This document shows positions 11,907 to 24,845 of a DNA stretch of 64,000 nt, one piece after another; the first letter of the stretch is position 1; the number at the start of each line of letters is the position of its first letter. This DNA is from Epiperipatus broadwayi. Its lineage: Eukaryota; Onychophora; Udeonychophora; Euonychophora; Peripatidae. Both the position numbers and the translations under genes were made by a program. The notes under the pieces were generated by a model. The model was not told the DNA's origin. It did not search any database and saw nothing but the letters and a program-made list of their open reading frames with translations. The stretch covers positions 10,405,160 to 10,469,159 of the forward strand of contig JAQFVV010012398.1 of assembly GCA_028023455.1 (NCBI GenBank), read 5' to 3'.

Positions 11907-13879
11907 TAGTCAGATCAGCAACACCTGAAGAGGAGAGGAGAATAATAATCTCAAAACATTGTACATTTATTAACCTGTATGTTATTATTACTTGAATGTA
12001 TTTGGAATATTTAGATGAGGTTAATTTTTTCTAAAGATATTCAACATTTATATTAAATGATGGAAATAATCCAATATATAAATAAAACCAAAACATATCT
12101 GAATCTTTATTGAAGTCTGAATTTGGGTGAACTTTATTAAAAGGAAGAACATATTTTGTAACCCATTGTATAGTTTTATATGATATAGAGATTTGCATAA
12201 TTAGAAGGAATAGAAAAAGATTAGAGGCTATTTAGTTGTACATTTGAAAATTAAAAAAATCAACACTATGAAGTTGAAGACAAAATGGACAAAATCTATG
12301 TTTAAAGGCAGATTATTTATAAATGAAGTGCTGAAAGAACTCAAGAGGTAGAAAAAAAAAGAATAAATCAATGACTTAAAAATAAAACTATTATGGGAAA
12401 GAATATCTGTTAAAAGTTTTTGAGTGGTGGGCTTGAATAAAGGCTAAATAATTATTTATTGGAAAAACTTTGAACAGAAGTATATACAAATATATACTTA
12501 GAATGAAAATAATTATGAAAGATATGTTGGTAAGGTCTAACAGGAATAAAAAGTAAGGGTAAAAAACATGATTCATTTAAATAACAAAATAATTATGAGT
12601 ATCCAAATAATTATGAAAGATATGTTGTAAGGGTCTAAGAGGAATAAAAAGCAGATGGCAAACAATTATAATTGATCTAAATATATGAGTATCCAAATCA
12701 ATGGACAGAAAGACATATAAAGAATTGTAGGAGTGATATGAAATACTTGTCTTTTTTGACATATAAATAATGATTCAGATAGATAAATTATTATACTTGT
12801 TATTTAATATTAATGATCCTTCAATTGCTAAAACCTATTTTAAATATGCAAAGAATAACATTATATTTAATAAAAAGCATATAAAATTATGGTATTAAAC
12901 TACCCCAAAACATTGTAATGAATGGAAGTTTTGAACATTTTGAATAAACAAGGAAGAGAAATTTTGCCATGTAAAAATAACAAGGTAGTTCTAGTAATTT
13001 CAGCATTATTTAATTGATATTTAAACATAGATGGGAATAATAATGAGGTATCCACATAACAATGGCATTGTAATAATTATCGCTACAACAAATATAACTG
13101 TGTATATTGTTAACATAATAATTGTATATAGTAAAAATCCCAAAACTATTGAATTTTAATTTCTGTATTTTCTACAAAAATGCATCTAAATAAAAATATT
13201 ACATAAAAATATTGCAACTTCTTTTTATAACTAAAATGACTGTAAACATTTAAATAAATTTATTGTAATATTAAAATTATAAAATCATAATTGAATATGC
13301 TGAGATTAATTCCAATATTTAATTTTTTCCTTATATTAATTTATAGCTTTTCCCTATTTACTTTTATTGTAACTTCCAGAAATTTAAAAAAATAAATATA
13401 AATAAAACAACAAATTCCAGAATAAAATCATCATCAGTAGCAGCCTCTCAACAAACAAGTATGGCCATTCAGAGTCCAAAAAAAAAAAAAACTCATTCAG
13501 AGATTAGTTTTATGGTGATTATACAAAACAATCTATGAAGCACAAGTATGTCTACATATAAAACATGCTGACTGGTTCATTTTTTCTGTTTATTTGATTT
13601 TTTGTGAAACTGTCTTTTAACTTCCATTACAGAATTATTATTTTTTTAAATATTTCCATACTGTCTAATTGTAGTTCCCAACATATTCTTTAGTAGGTAT
13701 TTTTATCTTTAAAAAATTCTCACAATATAAATAGATGTATTTCTCCATAAAAACCATACTCAAGTTAACCATAAACTATTCTTTTAGTTCCTTTAGTAAG
13801 TGTTGAGTTGTTCATTGATTTTACAAAAGTGGATTCTATAGAACCACATCCGGAAAGTTGAAAAACTGTTAAGTTTTTC
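11907..13879. other. No gene recognised
   Basis: AT-rich. Two similar stretches at about 12485-12570 and 12590-12650 (ATAATTATGAAAGATATGTTG followed by AAGGTCTAA or GGGTCTAAGAGG, then GGAATAAAAAG) are diverged tandem copies about 110 bp apart. No coding function is visible. Confidence 0.5.
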
Positions 13880-14330
13880 TTATGATCTTGCTATCATATT
13901 TTTAAAACTCTCAATTAAATCTTTCTTATGTTTCATAGTGTGTCTGTTGGAAGTCCAAGTATCACTTCCATATAATAAAGAGAGTAAAATAACAGTAGTA
14001 TATACAACCAATAAAGTTGCAATAGTTATTTCCCTGTGATGAAATACTCTATCTTTGAACTGTGTTAAAAATAATAGCAGCAATACATTACAAACTGTCT
14101 TTCATGTTAACATTAAAATCAATCTTTCTCCTTATAAAACTACCAAGCTATTTAAATTCCACTTTGAAATATATCTATTTGTACTATTAACGTTCAGTTT
14201 TTTAGATGCTTACCACAATCCAGGCTATACCTAGATTCCAACTTTCTTAGTTTAATTAGCTTGTATTATATATTCATTGGAATAATGTCCATCTTTTATT
14301 ATGTTGCATGAATGTACTAAAGAAAAGTGG
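13880..14330 (-). mobile_element. Degenerate LINE reverse transcriptase, C-terminal part
   Basis: The minus-strand frame at 14083-13880 contains REITIATLLVVYTTVILLS followed by LLYGSDTWTSNRHTMK, a close match to the conserved post-catalytic block of CR1/RTE/L2 reverse transcriptases (VYKAVVL..LLYGCETWTLYRRHIK). Upstream on the same strand (14100-14330) is a relic of the YLGS region (FKxLGSFIRR). Frameshifts and stops separate the pieces. Confidence 0.75.
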
Positions 14331-14829
14331 CAAATAAGAGTCAGTAATTAAATACCAAACTATCTTAGTAAGATTGAGATCCAAGGTTAATTCAAGTTGA
14401 TTAATAAATTGATTGTTATCACAAAATATAATTGTAATATGATAACAATTTCATCATTGGTAATAATAATCTTAGGTTCGTTTATCATTTTTATTTTTAA
14501 TATAAAGTAATGTACTCAAAATTTTGTTTATTTTTTAAGTAAAATATATAGTAGGGTAACTTGGAAAAATTATTGTGAACCCCATCCAATGTGCTGAAAT
14601 GAAATATCAACATCAGAAAAGTATATTAACAGTACTTAAATTTACTATATGTAACGGTATGTACACACTTTAGCATTAACATTTATACTCTTAAAATTTG
14701 AAATGCTATATTAAATACTATTAAAAATTTAAATGGTGTCAATGAAAAAAAAACCCTATATCTTACTTGGCATTAAACACAAGAGTTCAAATCTAGGTTG
14801 GAATAGAATATCCAACTTTTATTATGTTC

Positions 14830-14831
<2 letters not shown>

Positions 14832-14900
<69 letters not shown>
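14832..14900. repeat. (AT)n array followed by (GT)n
   Basis: About 20 AT units, one ATGT transition, then about 14 GT units. It is a compound microsatellite typical of animal genomes. Confidence 0.95.
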
Positions 14901-14902
<2 letters not shown>

Positions 14903-16438
14903 AGTATGTATATATCATAAATTGCTCAACATAAGAATTATTTCATTTAACAAGAGCATCAAGCACATCATTAAATGTAACAATTTGAAATAAAATATGC
15001 AAATTATAAAAGTTAACAATTGATTATATGAGAGAGGCAAGAAGCTTAAAAATAAACAGGTTCTGAAAAAATTACCTAATAGAAATAATAAAATCTTGAA
15101 CATTCATGTCATTACAGAGTTGGTTATTATTTCTCAGAGATGGGATCAGAGACTTATATATAACTAATGATACAATACACTGAATCAAGGCCAATATGCT
15201 TTGAAAAGAACTGTTAGATATTTTAGATAACAGAGATTGATGAAAGCCATAAATAAATAGTGTACTTCAATGTTGTGAACTTATAACGATCAGCATATAG
15301 AGTGCCAAGAGCCACCAGTTAAAAAAGAGAGTGTTGGATAAGCAAGGTAATACCAATTCATAATAACCATTGCTCTCATATTATTGAGCAAATCAAAGAT
15401 TATCAGAAAAAAAAAATACAAACTATCTGTAATTTTTTCAATAATTCTGGCTAAAAACAGATGTTACATTTTACTTTAAAACCATGATAAAATACAAGAA
15501 TTGTGTGACAACAAAAATGTATTATATGATTTGTAACAAAGCAAATTATTTTCATAAACTGATAAAAGTTCTAAAATAAAAAAACATTATAAGAGGCTTT
15601 ATTCAAAATATATCTGAGAATAACGTATTTTTTGGACAGCATGTCATCACTACAATAGCCAGACATGACATCTAACATATGTAGGTTTTATAAGTGTTAA
15701 CATTGTGGCCAGTTTACTGACAGATAAAAAAAATCATACACTACTCATATTATTAACAGTTTACAAATAATTCAGTTGATCCTTTAATTGGTCTAATCTT
15801 TGATCTCTCATTCCTCACATAATATATCATTTTAAAAAAAATGGCATCAAAAGACATTTAAAAGATCCACAATACTAATGTAAGACTATTGATAGTCATT
15901 ATATTTCAATTAACTGCATTACATATCAAAATAATCACACAAAATATGGCTAAAAAAAGTAAATAAATTCAGATATTATATTTACTTTCTACAGAAAGAG
16001 CATTGCCAAGTGACAAATTAGTTCTGCTTATGTTTGGACTTCACCTCAAACTAATAGTTACGTGACATTTAACTATCGAAATTTGATAGCATAAATAGGT
16101 CATTATATATATATTCATACAATCACAACTTAATATTAAATAATTGCTAACAAATAAAACATGTAGTTTATAAAGAATTGTTTACCAGAAGTTGATAAAA
16201 AAGTTTAGCTGAATTTGTCTTTTATTTCATAATGCTTAAAATGGATATATTTAAATACTGTTTGACTGCCTAAAAATATTACCACGCTTTATCTGGATTT
16301 GAATTCCTGATTATGAGAATGGTAATTCAATTTATCTAATAGAACACTTAACTAATATATTGTTTTAGAAATTAAAAATGTTATTCACAAGCTGTCCTAA
16401 ATATTTGGTGAATTTATCATTACGCATTTTTTTAACAG
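14901..16438. other. Probable intronic DNA, no gene recognised
   Basis: AT-rich sequence without recognised transposon blocks. No supported exon was found. Confidence 0.4.
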
Positions 16439-16459
16439 GTGGAGCGATTTCTATCAAAA
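16439..16459 (+). CDS. Candidate 21-nt microexon, WSDFYQ
   Basis: A good acceptor (GCATTTTTTTAACAG, ending 16438) precedes 21 bases and a GTAATG donor at 16460. Entering and leaving in phase 2, it encodes W-S-D-F-Y-Q, and its phase matches the exon ending at 10424 (join reads VDKWSDFYQ). Microexons of this size are common in animal genes, but a chance pair is possible at this length. The next frame-compatible exon was not found; an exon entering in phase 2 and leaving in phase 1 is required before 33040. Confidence 0.3.
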
Positions 16460-19400
16460 GTAATGTATGTATGTATGTAAGTGAAAAAGAGAGTATTACA
16501 CTTAAATTAATGAAAATTAAATAAGCCAAAATAGTTGAAAGAGTTATTTTTATAAATACACAGATTTATACAGTTACTACTAAACAAAAATATGTGGAAT
16601 ATAAAGGCAAACTGTTTTGGTAAATAAATTGAATTTAACATTATACATTCTACTATATATGTACAAATAGTGCTATTCTACAGGCACAAATAAAAGTGTG
16701 TTAAATAAGTGGGATGGAAAAAAAATACCAGACCCCCTAATTTACCACTTAATTATAAATCTACCATTAATATATTTAATATCTTTCCCTAAAAATATTA
16801 TATTCAATATGTATATTAAACTTGGTTTACTGCATATATATTATAACGGGAAACTTAATGGCATAATGATTACACCATATGCCATGCTAAAATCTGAATT
16901 GGCACTCAGCCAGGTAAACCTTATAACTTTTTCCAAGTCATAAAAACTTAGGATTTTTCTTTCGGTTAGAATGATGTGGCAATAATAAATACATGGTTAT
17001 GTAACTATTTTAAACTAAAGAATCTCAGATTCATCTGTATTATATTAGATAAGTATCAATATACAATATGATGTCAATTTCATTATTGAATGGGGAATAT
17101 TTATACTCCTATGAACAATGACTCTACGGTTTACCTTTCTCAAATGTTGGTATCAATGTAAAAACTATATATTTGTCAACAGTATATATTAAAGTTGACT
17201 TAAAACATTTACATTGAAATACATGACAGTGATTCTATGAAAATAATACAATAAACAACAACTGATGTTTACATAAAATTGTAATCCATTTTTTTTAACG
17301 TTTTGAATTTATATGTATATAAAATAACTCTTTCGGTTTAGTTAATACATTGCATGATTGACTTGACTTCAACTTACCCCAAAAAACCTCTGACTCTAGA
17401 ATAGTTTCAGCTGACATTAGAAGAAAATATTAAATATATAAATGTTTATTCCTATGCTAGATGCATATAAATTCCATTTTAATTTATTATCAGTAAAATT
17501 AATGCTTAATTAAAAAAAAATTGTAAGAACATCATTAACCATAATTTTACTTAAAATGATACAAATTTGTTAAAAATGGTGTTTTTTCAACTTTAATTAA
17601 TACTCAAAGTATCTATACAAATTTTGGTATTGATTTAGAATACCCTCTTTGCCATTTTAAATTCTAAGAACTGTCTAAAACTACAACTGACACATTCAAG
17701 CAATAAATGTCATTGAATAATACACATGTTGAATAAACATAAAATTGATCAAAAGAAACTTATAAATTAGAAATACTAAAAGCTTACAATTTCTAAATAT
17801 GAATCTTATTACAATATATGCCCATAAACACATGTTGAATGAACGTAAAATTGATCAAACCAAGTTAGTAATTTCTAAATAAGAATTTTATTACAATATA
17901 TACCCATAATCAAGTATTAAATTAACATAAAAACAATTGCCAAAGCATATTAATTCTACAATTAATAGTAAATTGTATTTTATCTTAATATGAGCCAAAA
18001 AAAATAATTGTCTAAAGTAAAAAATATTAATTTAACAATTAATAAATCAGATTTTTTTCTTACCAAAGCAAGTAATGTTGTGTGCTTCATTTCTCACATA
18101 TCATTAATTACTGACAGATGGATAAAAGGAGTCTAAATGAGAGATTTGTTCATTAAATTCCTCAAAGATGCTAATACTACCTATCAACAGTGAAAAAGTT
18201 AGTGCTTATCTTACTTAAAAACCTAATACATCTTTTACATTTGAAACAATCAACAAACTTTTACTAAAATCTGCAAATAATTTTTTAAACATGTTTCCAA
18301 GTTCATTTGTTGAAGGAAAAAGTCACTTCAATCTTAATAGATAAAAAAATTTGTAAACAGATATATAGATTTGTATTAATTTCAAGAGCCTGTAAGGACC
18401 TCATGTGATGAAGTGTACCACATCAGGAGATCAAACATGACCAATGCTATTTTTTCTTATCTCCATTTTTTTTCTAAGTACACATAACAAAGAAAGCATG
18501 CAACATCAATTTCTTTCTGATAAAAAAAAATTCAATTGTAAAATTAACATGCTTTACTTCAACCAATTTCTTTTTTGACTGCCATATTTTAAAAGTTATA
18601 AGCTTTAAGTATTTTAAAATTGTAAGTTTGGTTTGACCAGTTTTATGTTTATTCAATATGTGGTTAGAGACATATATTGTAATGAAATTCGTATTTTAAA
18701 AACTATAAGCTTTTAGTATTTTGAAATTATACCTCGGTTTGATCAATTTTACATTTATTCAACATGTGGTTATAGGTATATATTGTAAGAAAATTCATAT
18801 TTTTGAAGTGATAAGCTTTTAGTATTTTGAGATTATAAGCTTGGTTTGATAGAACTTCTGCATTTTTTGATCAATACTTTGTATCATCAAAAACAACCTT
18901 CCAAACTAACCCTTAAGAAGTGTATTCATTTAGAGTGCGCTCTCCACTATCTTGAATTCTCAGGCCAACCCAAAACAAAACTGCTGATATATCCAAGTGA
19001 CCCTATGTAGATTATTCAATGTCATTTATTGCTTGGATGTGTCATTGGTGGTTTTGAGTAGTCTATGGGATACAAAATGGCAGAGAGCACTCTTTAAATC
19101 AGCACCCAAATTTTTGCTCTGATTTGCAAAGTGACAAAATATAAAAACTAATAATTTGCTATGCATATAACTTTCTTATTTTACTACAAACAATTAATTC
19201 TTCTTTATAATTATATTAAAAATCAAAATATAAAAACAAAATACAGTAGAGAACAAAAAAAAACTGTGTATACCAATTATGTAATATTTGATTAATATTT
19301 TGAATCCGAATCTAAATATATATTTGCAGAATTATTCTATTAAGTAAAGTTTTGAATGACACAATTTTCATTTTTAAAATCCATAAATTTACATATTTAT

Positions 19401-19989
19401 TAAAATCTATACAAAAAGACAAAGTCATAGTTCAAAAATAGCCATAACACTATGATGTTATTTGTCTCAGAAATGCCTCTCAATCATCATCCTGATACAC
19501 TACTAAACTTGGTAACATATTCCATGTTAGAAAATCCAGCTGAAAATATTCATTATATTATTATTTTCATTGAGAATTCCCACTTTAAATACAAATGAAA
19601 GATTAAAAAATAAGACTAATGATAAAATACATTTCATTAATTGACAAGAGATAAATAAAGTCTCATGCTATTACAGAATAGATGGCTTTCCAAAATATTT
19701 ATACAGAGACAAAGTCTGTCATACAGCATTACAGAATGAATTTTCTGGATGTGAGAATAGTTGGATTATATTGGAATAAAAATATTTATGAGTAAATATT
19801 TATGAATATATGATGAAGAATATCAACCTTTTTAAGAAAAAAAGATGAGAATATAATAATATTAGATTTTAATAAGTATATATAATAATCACTCAGGTTA
19901 TTAATGCATATGAAAAGTTAAGGTACTTAGATAAAATATTTTGGATAGAATTAACTGAGCATTTTAAAAAAATAAGCTTACACTTTTGA
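16460..19989. other. Probable intronic DNA; local diverged repeats
   Basis: AT-rich. At 17700-17900 the motif TGTTGAATRAAC plus TAAAATTGATCAAA occurs twice about 110 bp apart. Inverse versions recur at 18600-18860 (GTTTGATCAATTTTACATTTATTCAACATGTGG type), in two or three copies. This is a small family of diverged tandem and inverted repeats. A plus frame at 16698-16943 is hydrophobic and unrecognised. Confidence 0.45.
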
Positions 19990-20370
19990 ATAAAAAAAAA
20001 TTTTAATAGATGCATTTTACTAAAGCTTTTTTATGGATCTGAAAGTTGGGCACTTAATAGAAAATCATTGCAGAGATTTCAGACAATTCAACAAAGTATG
20101 GACAATAATATAAGAAAAAGTAAATTAAATAAATGGGACCAATGGTGATCATTGAAAAAAATATTAAGAGACAGAAATGGAGTTGAGCTGGACATATTGA
20201 TATGAGATCGACAGATAGTAATGAAGTTTTAAAATGAATCCTATCAAACTATAATACACTTAGAAAGAAATCATATGTTAAATGAATGGTGAAATAAGGA
20301 AGCATGTTGGAGTAATGTGAAGAATAGAGAATATGAATTTCTGTAGATGACTTGTAATAGTAGAAAATGA
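19990..20370 (+). mobile_element. Degenerate LINE reverse transcriptase, C-terminal part
   Basis: The frame at about 20018-20110 reads LKLFYGSESWALNRKSLQRF and continues with QTIQQSM. This is the LLYGSETWxL block and the following ..L..Q..ML.. helix of L2/CR1/RTE-like reverse transcriptases. Another frame at about 20175 reads KWS*AGHIDMRSTDSNEVLK, matching the KW.WAGHIARM.D.R conserved tail. Stops and frameshifts make it inactive. Confidence 0.7.
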
Positions 20371-21236
20371 TAATTCAAAAAAATAAAAATTAAAAATATT
20401 AGTCTAAATGTAGCCAATTTATTAAAACAATATGAATATGATAGTTATTTTATATGATAAAGAAATGATCAGAAATATATTGTCAATTATATATAAAAAT
20501 AATATCAGTGTTTAATGCTAAACTGAAATATATATCCAAATATTAAATCATCCTACATGGTTACAAAATTCAGCATCACTCTGTGCGAAATAAATATATT
20601 AGAGTCCGTATTTTAAAATAGCCAGCCTCAAAATTCTGAATTTCATAATCATATGGGATGATTTAATATTGTCAATTGTGTATTAGTCAATAACAACTAC
20701 AATAAGAAAATTTGAAAAAAAAAGTACATAACAATTAATATTTCGGATGGGGAAAAAACATATCCAAGTAATCATAACTTTTTCCCAACAAAAGTTGGGA
20801 ATAAATAGATATAAGATAAAATAAATACAAATAAAATTAAAAATTGTAGGTGTAACATCAATAATAAAACTAAATTAAATTTTTAAAAAGGCAACACTGG
20901 TATAATAAAAACAATGCAGTAGATGATAAATGTTTGCTAAAAAGAAGAAAAATAGCAGCAATTCATGTAAAGGTTCTGTAATTAGTATGAAAGGAAAATC
21001 AAATAGGAAGTATAAAAAAAATATTTAAAAAATTTAGGTGCTGATATGATAAATGAAAAGTAGAAAATATATTTAGAAAAAGGAAATAGAATTGAATGAA
21101 AAAAAATAGAATAAATAAAAAAACAAATAAAGTATATACCAGGGACGAAGCGTCCATGTATTGAATGGAATGAGTCCACCATGAAAAAAATCACTAAAAC
21201 TTTTAAAAACTTAAATTAAAATCCAATCTAAAAAAT

Positions 21237-21680
21237 TCACATTCAATTTTTTTACCAACAGTTGAATTGTTTTTATATATGCAAAGAATGGGTTTGATTA
21301 ACGCATTCTCAGTTGATTATAAGAAGTTCAAACAATGTTAAGATCTAATTTACAGTTAAAACTTTTAAGAATGTTAAAAGGATTTGGAAGATAAAAATAT
21401 ATTGATAATGTATTATCTATATTTAAACTAATCACAGCTTGATTAAAATGAGCAATTCAAATTCATTATTTTTTGTATGGAATTACTGTTGACATTCAAT
21501 TTTTTTTAACAACAGTTGAATTGTTTTTACATATATTTATATATGCAAAGAATGAATTTGACTAACACATTCTCGAATGATTAAAAAAAATCCAAACAAT
21601 GCTAAGATGTAATTTACAGTTAAAACTTTTAAAAACGTTAAAAGGATTTGGAAGATAAAAATATATTGATAATATATTCT
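21237..21680. repeat. Two direct copies of a 180-190-bp segment
   Basis: ACATTCAATTTTTTT..CAACAGTTGAATTG through GGATTTGGAAGATAAAAATAT..TTGATAAT occurs at about 21237-21417 and again at 21490-21680 with roughly 10% divergence and small indels. The copies are separated by about 70 bp that are not duplicated. The unit contains a short inverted repeat (ATTCAA...TTGAAT). The family is unknown. Confidence 0.75.
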
Positions 21681-21720
21681 CTGCTTTACAGATAAGAGTT
21701 TCATATTTTATAATTATGTG

Positions 21721-21722
<2 letters not shown>

Positions 21723-21802
<80 letters not shown>
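21723..21802. repeat. (AT)40 microsatellite
   Basis: Uninterrupted AT dinucleotides over about 80 bp. Confidence 0.97.
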
Positions 21803-21805
<3 letters not shown>

Positions 21806-22302
21806 GGTGCTATTATGTAAAAATTGTTGTGGCAAGTGAAATAAAAACATTATAAAAATAAAGTGTGTTTCCATTCCTAAATAAGTCACACTTCATTACT
21901 GGTATATACATAGTCTATTTGTAAAAAAAAAAATTGGTATAGAAACAGATCTCATCAAAAAATTAAATTCGAACAGCAGAATGTATAGATAGAAAAGAAA
22001 TAAAAAATATTTACTAAAAAATATTAGCATTTAGAGAAAATGAAGAAAAATTTAAATCTGATATTTGTAATAAAAAAAATAACTAAGGTAAGAATTATAA
22101 TTATAAAAAAAAATATTGCAAGCTTTTAAAATGAAAAATTAACAAAAAGTTAGACATTTAGATGAATTGGCAGGTGAAATAATTATAAAATTAAAATAAT
22201 TGGCTTTAATCTCATTATAGACTGGATTTAATTAAATCGACAATAAACAATATTCCATAGCATTGGAGATTATAAAAGTAAAGTTAGTAGTACATCCTTA
22301 AG

Positions 22303-22638
22303 ATGGCGACCTTGATAAAGGGGCTTATAAAAGTAGGCATTGTCAGTGGTGACATCTACTGGACTGCTCAAGAAGGGGTATGGAATGACAGTGTCCATGC
22401 AACTAACACTTTTGAAAAATTTAAATCTGAAATTAGGCCCTACACAAAAGTAATTTCAACTAAAGTAGAGGTCCCTGAAGTTAGTATTCCGCCCTTCAAT
22501 CTGAGTAATATGTGGAATTCAGGTCTACAGGTGACATTTTCAGCAATAGCAGCTTCATCACCATCTTGGACAAAAGAAAAGATTAATGTTGGAATAGATT
22601 ATGTGAGGGAAAATTTTAAAAATGTTGCTGAAAGTTAA
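22303..22638 (+). CDS. MIC13: MICOS complex subunit MIC13 (QIL1) homologue, intronless
   Basis: An intact 111-residue protein, the usual length for MIC13. Known role: MIC13 is a small inner-membrane protein that bridges the MIC60 and MIC10 subcomplexes of MICOS and is needed for crista junctions. Seen: an N-terminal membrane segment (about residues 5-20, LIKGLIKVGIVSGDIYW), then the GVW motif (residues 25-27), a variable middle, and the family's most conserved block MWNSGLQVTFSAIAASSP (70-87), followed by a charged amphipathic tail (KEKINVGIDYVRENFK). Start: ATG in good context (AAGATGG) aligns with the family N-terminus. Oddity: Asp17 lies inside the membrane segment, where homologues usually carry small or hydrophobic residues, which may be early decay. 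The coding sequence has no introns and sits in a retrocopy-like frame, so it is either a retained retrogene or a young pseudogene; parental copy not in window. Confidence 0.8.
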   Translation: MATLIKGLIKVGIVSGDIYWTAQEGVWNDSVHATNTFEKFKSEIRPYTKVISTKVEVPEVSIPPFNLSNMWNSGLQVTFSAIAASSPSWTKEKINVGIDYVRENFKNVAES

Positions 22639-22934
22639 AAATCAATTTACTGTACTACATTTTATGTTTTTAATTAAGTAATGCCAGTAACTTGATGAGT
22701 ATCATGTTTAAGATTTGATTTTTGTTAAAGTCTTGCTTTTATCATGTTGCTAGATCTTAAGCATGAAACAGATTTTCAAAGATTTTATGTAACAAATTAG
22801 AATTGTATTTTTTATTGTTGTTAATATATATACAACATGTAATTTTAATAAATTAAAACAGGGAAGCATAAGAGGAGGTGGTCATGTGATGTTTATTGGT
22901 TTAATTTTAATAAATACTTGCTTGTTACACATGT
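22639..22934 (+). other. 3' UTR of the MIC13 copy, with a MITE-like end
   Basis: There are AT-rich non-coding sequences and two AATAAA signals (about 22847 and 22909). The stretch at about 22863-22900 (AAGCATAAG...GTCATGTGATGTTTATTGG) matches the terminal inverted repeats of the MITE-like element at 25237-25713. The transcript's polyadenylation signal therefore lies just beyond transposon-derived sequence. Confidence 0.55.
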
Positions 22935-23179
22935 AAAAAAAAAGGAGTAAAGCTAGTATTGAAATACAAAAATAACAAAGATTTGAAAAACTAAAAAAAT
23001 AATATAAATAATATCAACTTTGTACAAACTTTCATATATGTTATTGCAAATAAATATAAGATATGAATGAAATAACATAAAACATTATAAAAAATACAGA
23101 AAAGACTAAAAAAAATCACGATCAAGTTTTTGCACTACCTCAAAATATAGTAAATAAAATATAAATTAGACAGGGATGC

Positions 23180-23650
23180 ATATTACTTTTCTTAAGTATT
23201 GAGACATCACATGACAGAATGATCAGAGAAAAGTTTAAAAAATGAGACTAGAGAAAGATTTATAACAGTTATTGGGAAAACTATGTTGAAATATATATAT
23301 ATCAATTTGGGATTATGAATCTGGTTGGATAACTTGTAACAGACATCAAATAGGATTGTTCTTTATTATTTACATTATTCATATTTTTTTAAGGAAATAA
23401 AAATAAATAAATTAAGATTAAATACAGGATAAAGAATACAAATCTATATATAACTAAAAATGAAGATTATCAGCATTATTTTTTGTAAATGATATAGTTC
23501 TCTTTGCTAATCCGAAAAAGTGATAAAAATGTTACTAAGTGTAAAAAAATAAAATTAAATGGATATTCAATTTAGTAAAACAAAAAAAATCCAAAGACAT
23601 TTAAAATTAATAAGTCTGAAAATGAGAAAAAGGCACAGAGAATGGAAAAA
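23180..23650 (+). mobile_element. Degenerate LINE reverse transcriptase, catalytic core
   Basis: Relics in order: ETSHDRMIREKF (near 23205, compare KAYDTVNR..L), DIKXDCSLLFTLFIF (near 23345, compare GVRQGCSLSPLLFNLFI), and FVNDIVLFANPKK (near 23480-23520, compare the catalytic FADDIVLF with its first Asp changed to Asn). Stops and frameshifts are frequent. The order and strand agree with a single decayed non-LTR element copy. Confidence 0.65.
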
Positions 23651-23749
23651 TACTGCATTAAAATATGAAGCACAATACTTATTTGAGGATTAAAATGTGA
23701 GTGGAGTGAGAAAAAGTGTGAGAGAGAAAAAATGAAATTGATAATAAAA

Positions 23750-23775
23750 GCCCCCCCCCCCCAAAAAAAAAAAAA
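23750..23775. repeat. C-run followed by A-run
   Basis: A run of C (about 12) is followed by a run of A (about 14): a homopolymer junction prone to assembly error. Confidence 0.9.
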
Positions 23776-24637
23776 AGAAGAACGGATTAAAACATTGGTA
23801 CCATTTGCATATAATAATTATGGCTTAAAGAAAATATATGTACTGTATTTTTAAATATATATATATATATATAATTACAACTTTTTAAAAAATATTATAT
23901 ATCAGACTAAATATAGAATGTCAAATGAAATATATATTTAATAAAAGTGACTCTATTTAAATAGATCTTTTCAAAAATAAAGATACATATACTTAAATAA
24001 AGAACAATAAAAAAATTTTAGGAAACATTTTTATTCATATAAATTTTCTAAAAAATAAATAAATAACTATTATCATAAATAATAATAAATTTTCTTCAGC
24101 TTTCATAGTATTCGAAATAATCTAACAATATTTTTACACATTAGGGTGTTGTGCTTTTATTTTGGTGGTATAATATCAAGAATACTGTGAAAGCTGAATA
24201 AAACTTTCTATTTTTAGTGCATTTTTAAAAAATGTATTTATGTGAATAAAATACCACTTTAATTAATATTATATATATATATTCTTAATTTTAGTTTTAT
24301 AAAAAAAAAAAAAAAAAGTACAATTTAATGCTAATAGATAGAGAATCATAAAAAGTACTAAATCCCATATGAAATTAAAATTTTATAATTTTGCTATAGT
24401 TTTTTTGCTGAAATTATAAGCAAACACTAAAAAAATATATTGTCATTGGTAATACATACATATAGGTGTGGATATGGAAAGTTTCAATTAGATTGGAATT
24501 TGGCACATGGGTGAAAACTTAGTTACAAGATTTCTCAGACAGGCAGATAATAGAGTAAGTTAAATAAAAGCACATAAAACATGTTTTATGAATAATTATA
24601 AACTTAAAAACCAATTCTTATATGTGTACAAATTTAC

Positions 24638-24754
24638 CTTGAGGCATTTGATAAAGGAGATGAAGAATTTTTAGAAGAAGGTGATGGTGTCCGAGATTTT
24701 GGTGGTCTTGCATAAGAATGGATGCATCTTTCCACAGATGAACAACTAAAACTC
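24638..24754 (-). CDS. Internal exon of an unidentified minus-strand gene, Ser/Pro-rich
   Basis: Seen on the minus strand: acceptor TTTTTTACAG (ending 24755), 117 open bases, and donor CTCAAG|GTAAAT (from 24637). Length is 39 codons, entering and leaving in phase 2. The translation has SFSCSSVERCIHSYARPPKS followed by RTPSPSSKNSSSPLSNAS. The TPSPSS and SSSP motifs look like proline-directed kinase sites in a disordered linker. G+C is well above the flanks. A phase-symmetric exon of this size can be skipped without a frameshift. I do not recognise the protein. Host introns on both sides contain MITEs. Confidence 0.55.
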
Positions 24755-24845
24755 CTGTAAAAAAATGCTTTATCAAAAATAATATTGAAATAGTTTCAAA
24801 AAATATATTGCATTTTTTAAATATAAACTATATAAAAAATTAAAA

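Larger units (their letters stand above)
22277..22958 (+). mobile_element. Processed retrocopy unit with target-site duplication
   Basis: AGTAAAGTTAGTA (22277-22289) lies just before a very short leader and the ATG. AGTAAAGCTAGTA (22946-22958, one mismatch) lies just after an A9 tract (22935-22943). AATAAA at 22909-22914 is 20 bases before that A-tract, the normal cleavage distance. Intronless coding sequence, 3' UTR, AATAAA, A-tract and flanking duplication together are the signature of LINE-mediated retroposition of a polyadenylated mRNA. The A-tract is short and the repeat imperfect, so the insertion is not recent. Confidence 0.6.

Noticed and set aside
16698-16943. 81-codon + strand open frame with an internal CAG|GTAAAC
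   Set aside because: Hydrophobic low-information translation and no usable acceptor in the right phase.
17383-17400. 18-nt microexon-like segment on the minus strand between TTCTAG and GTAAGT
   Set aside because: All three frames are open and the length is too short to judge; no neighbour fixes the phase.
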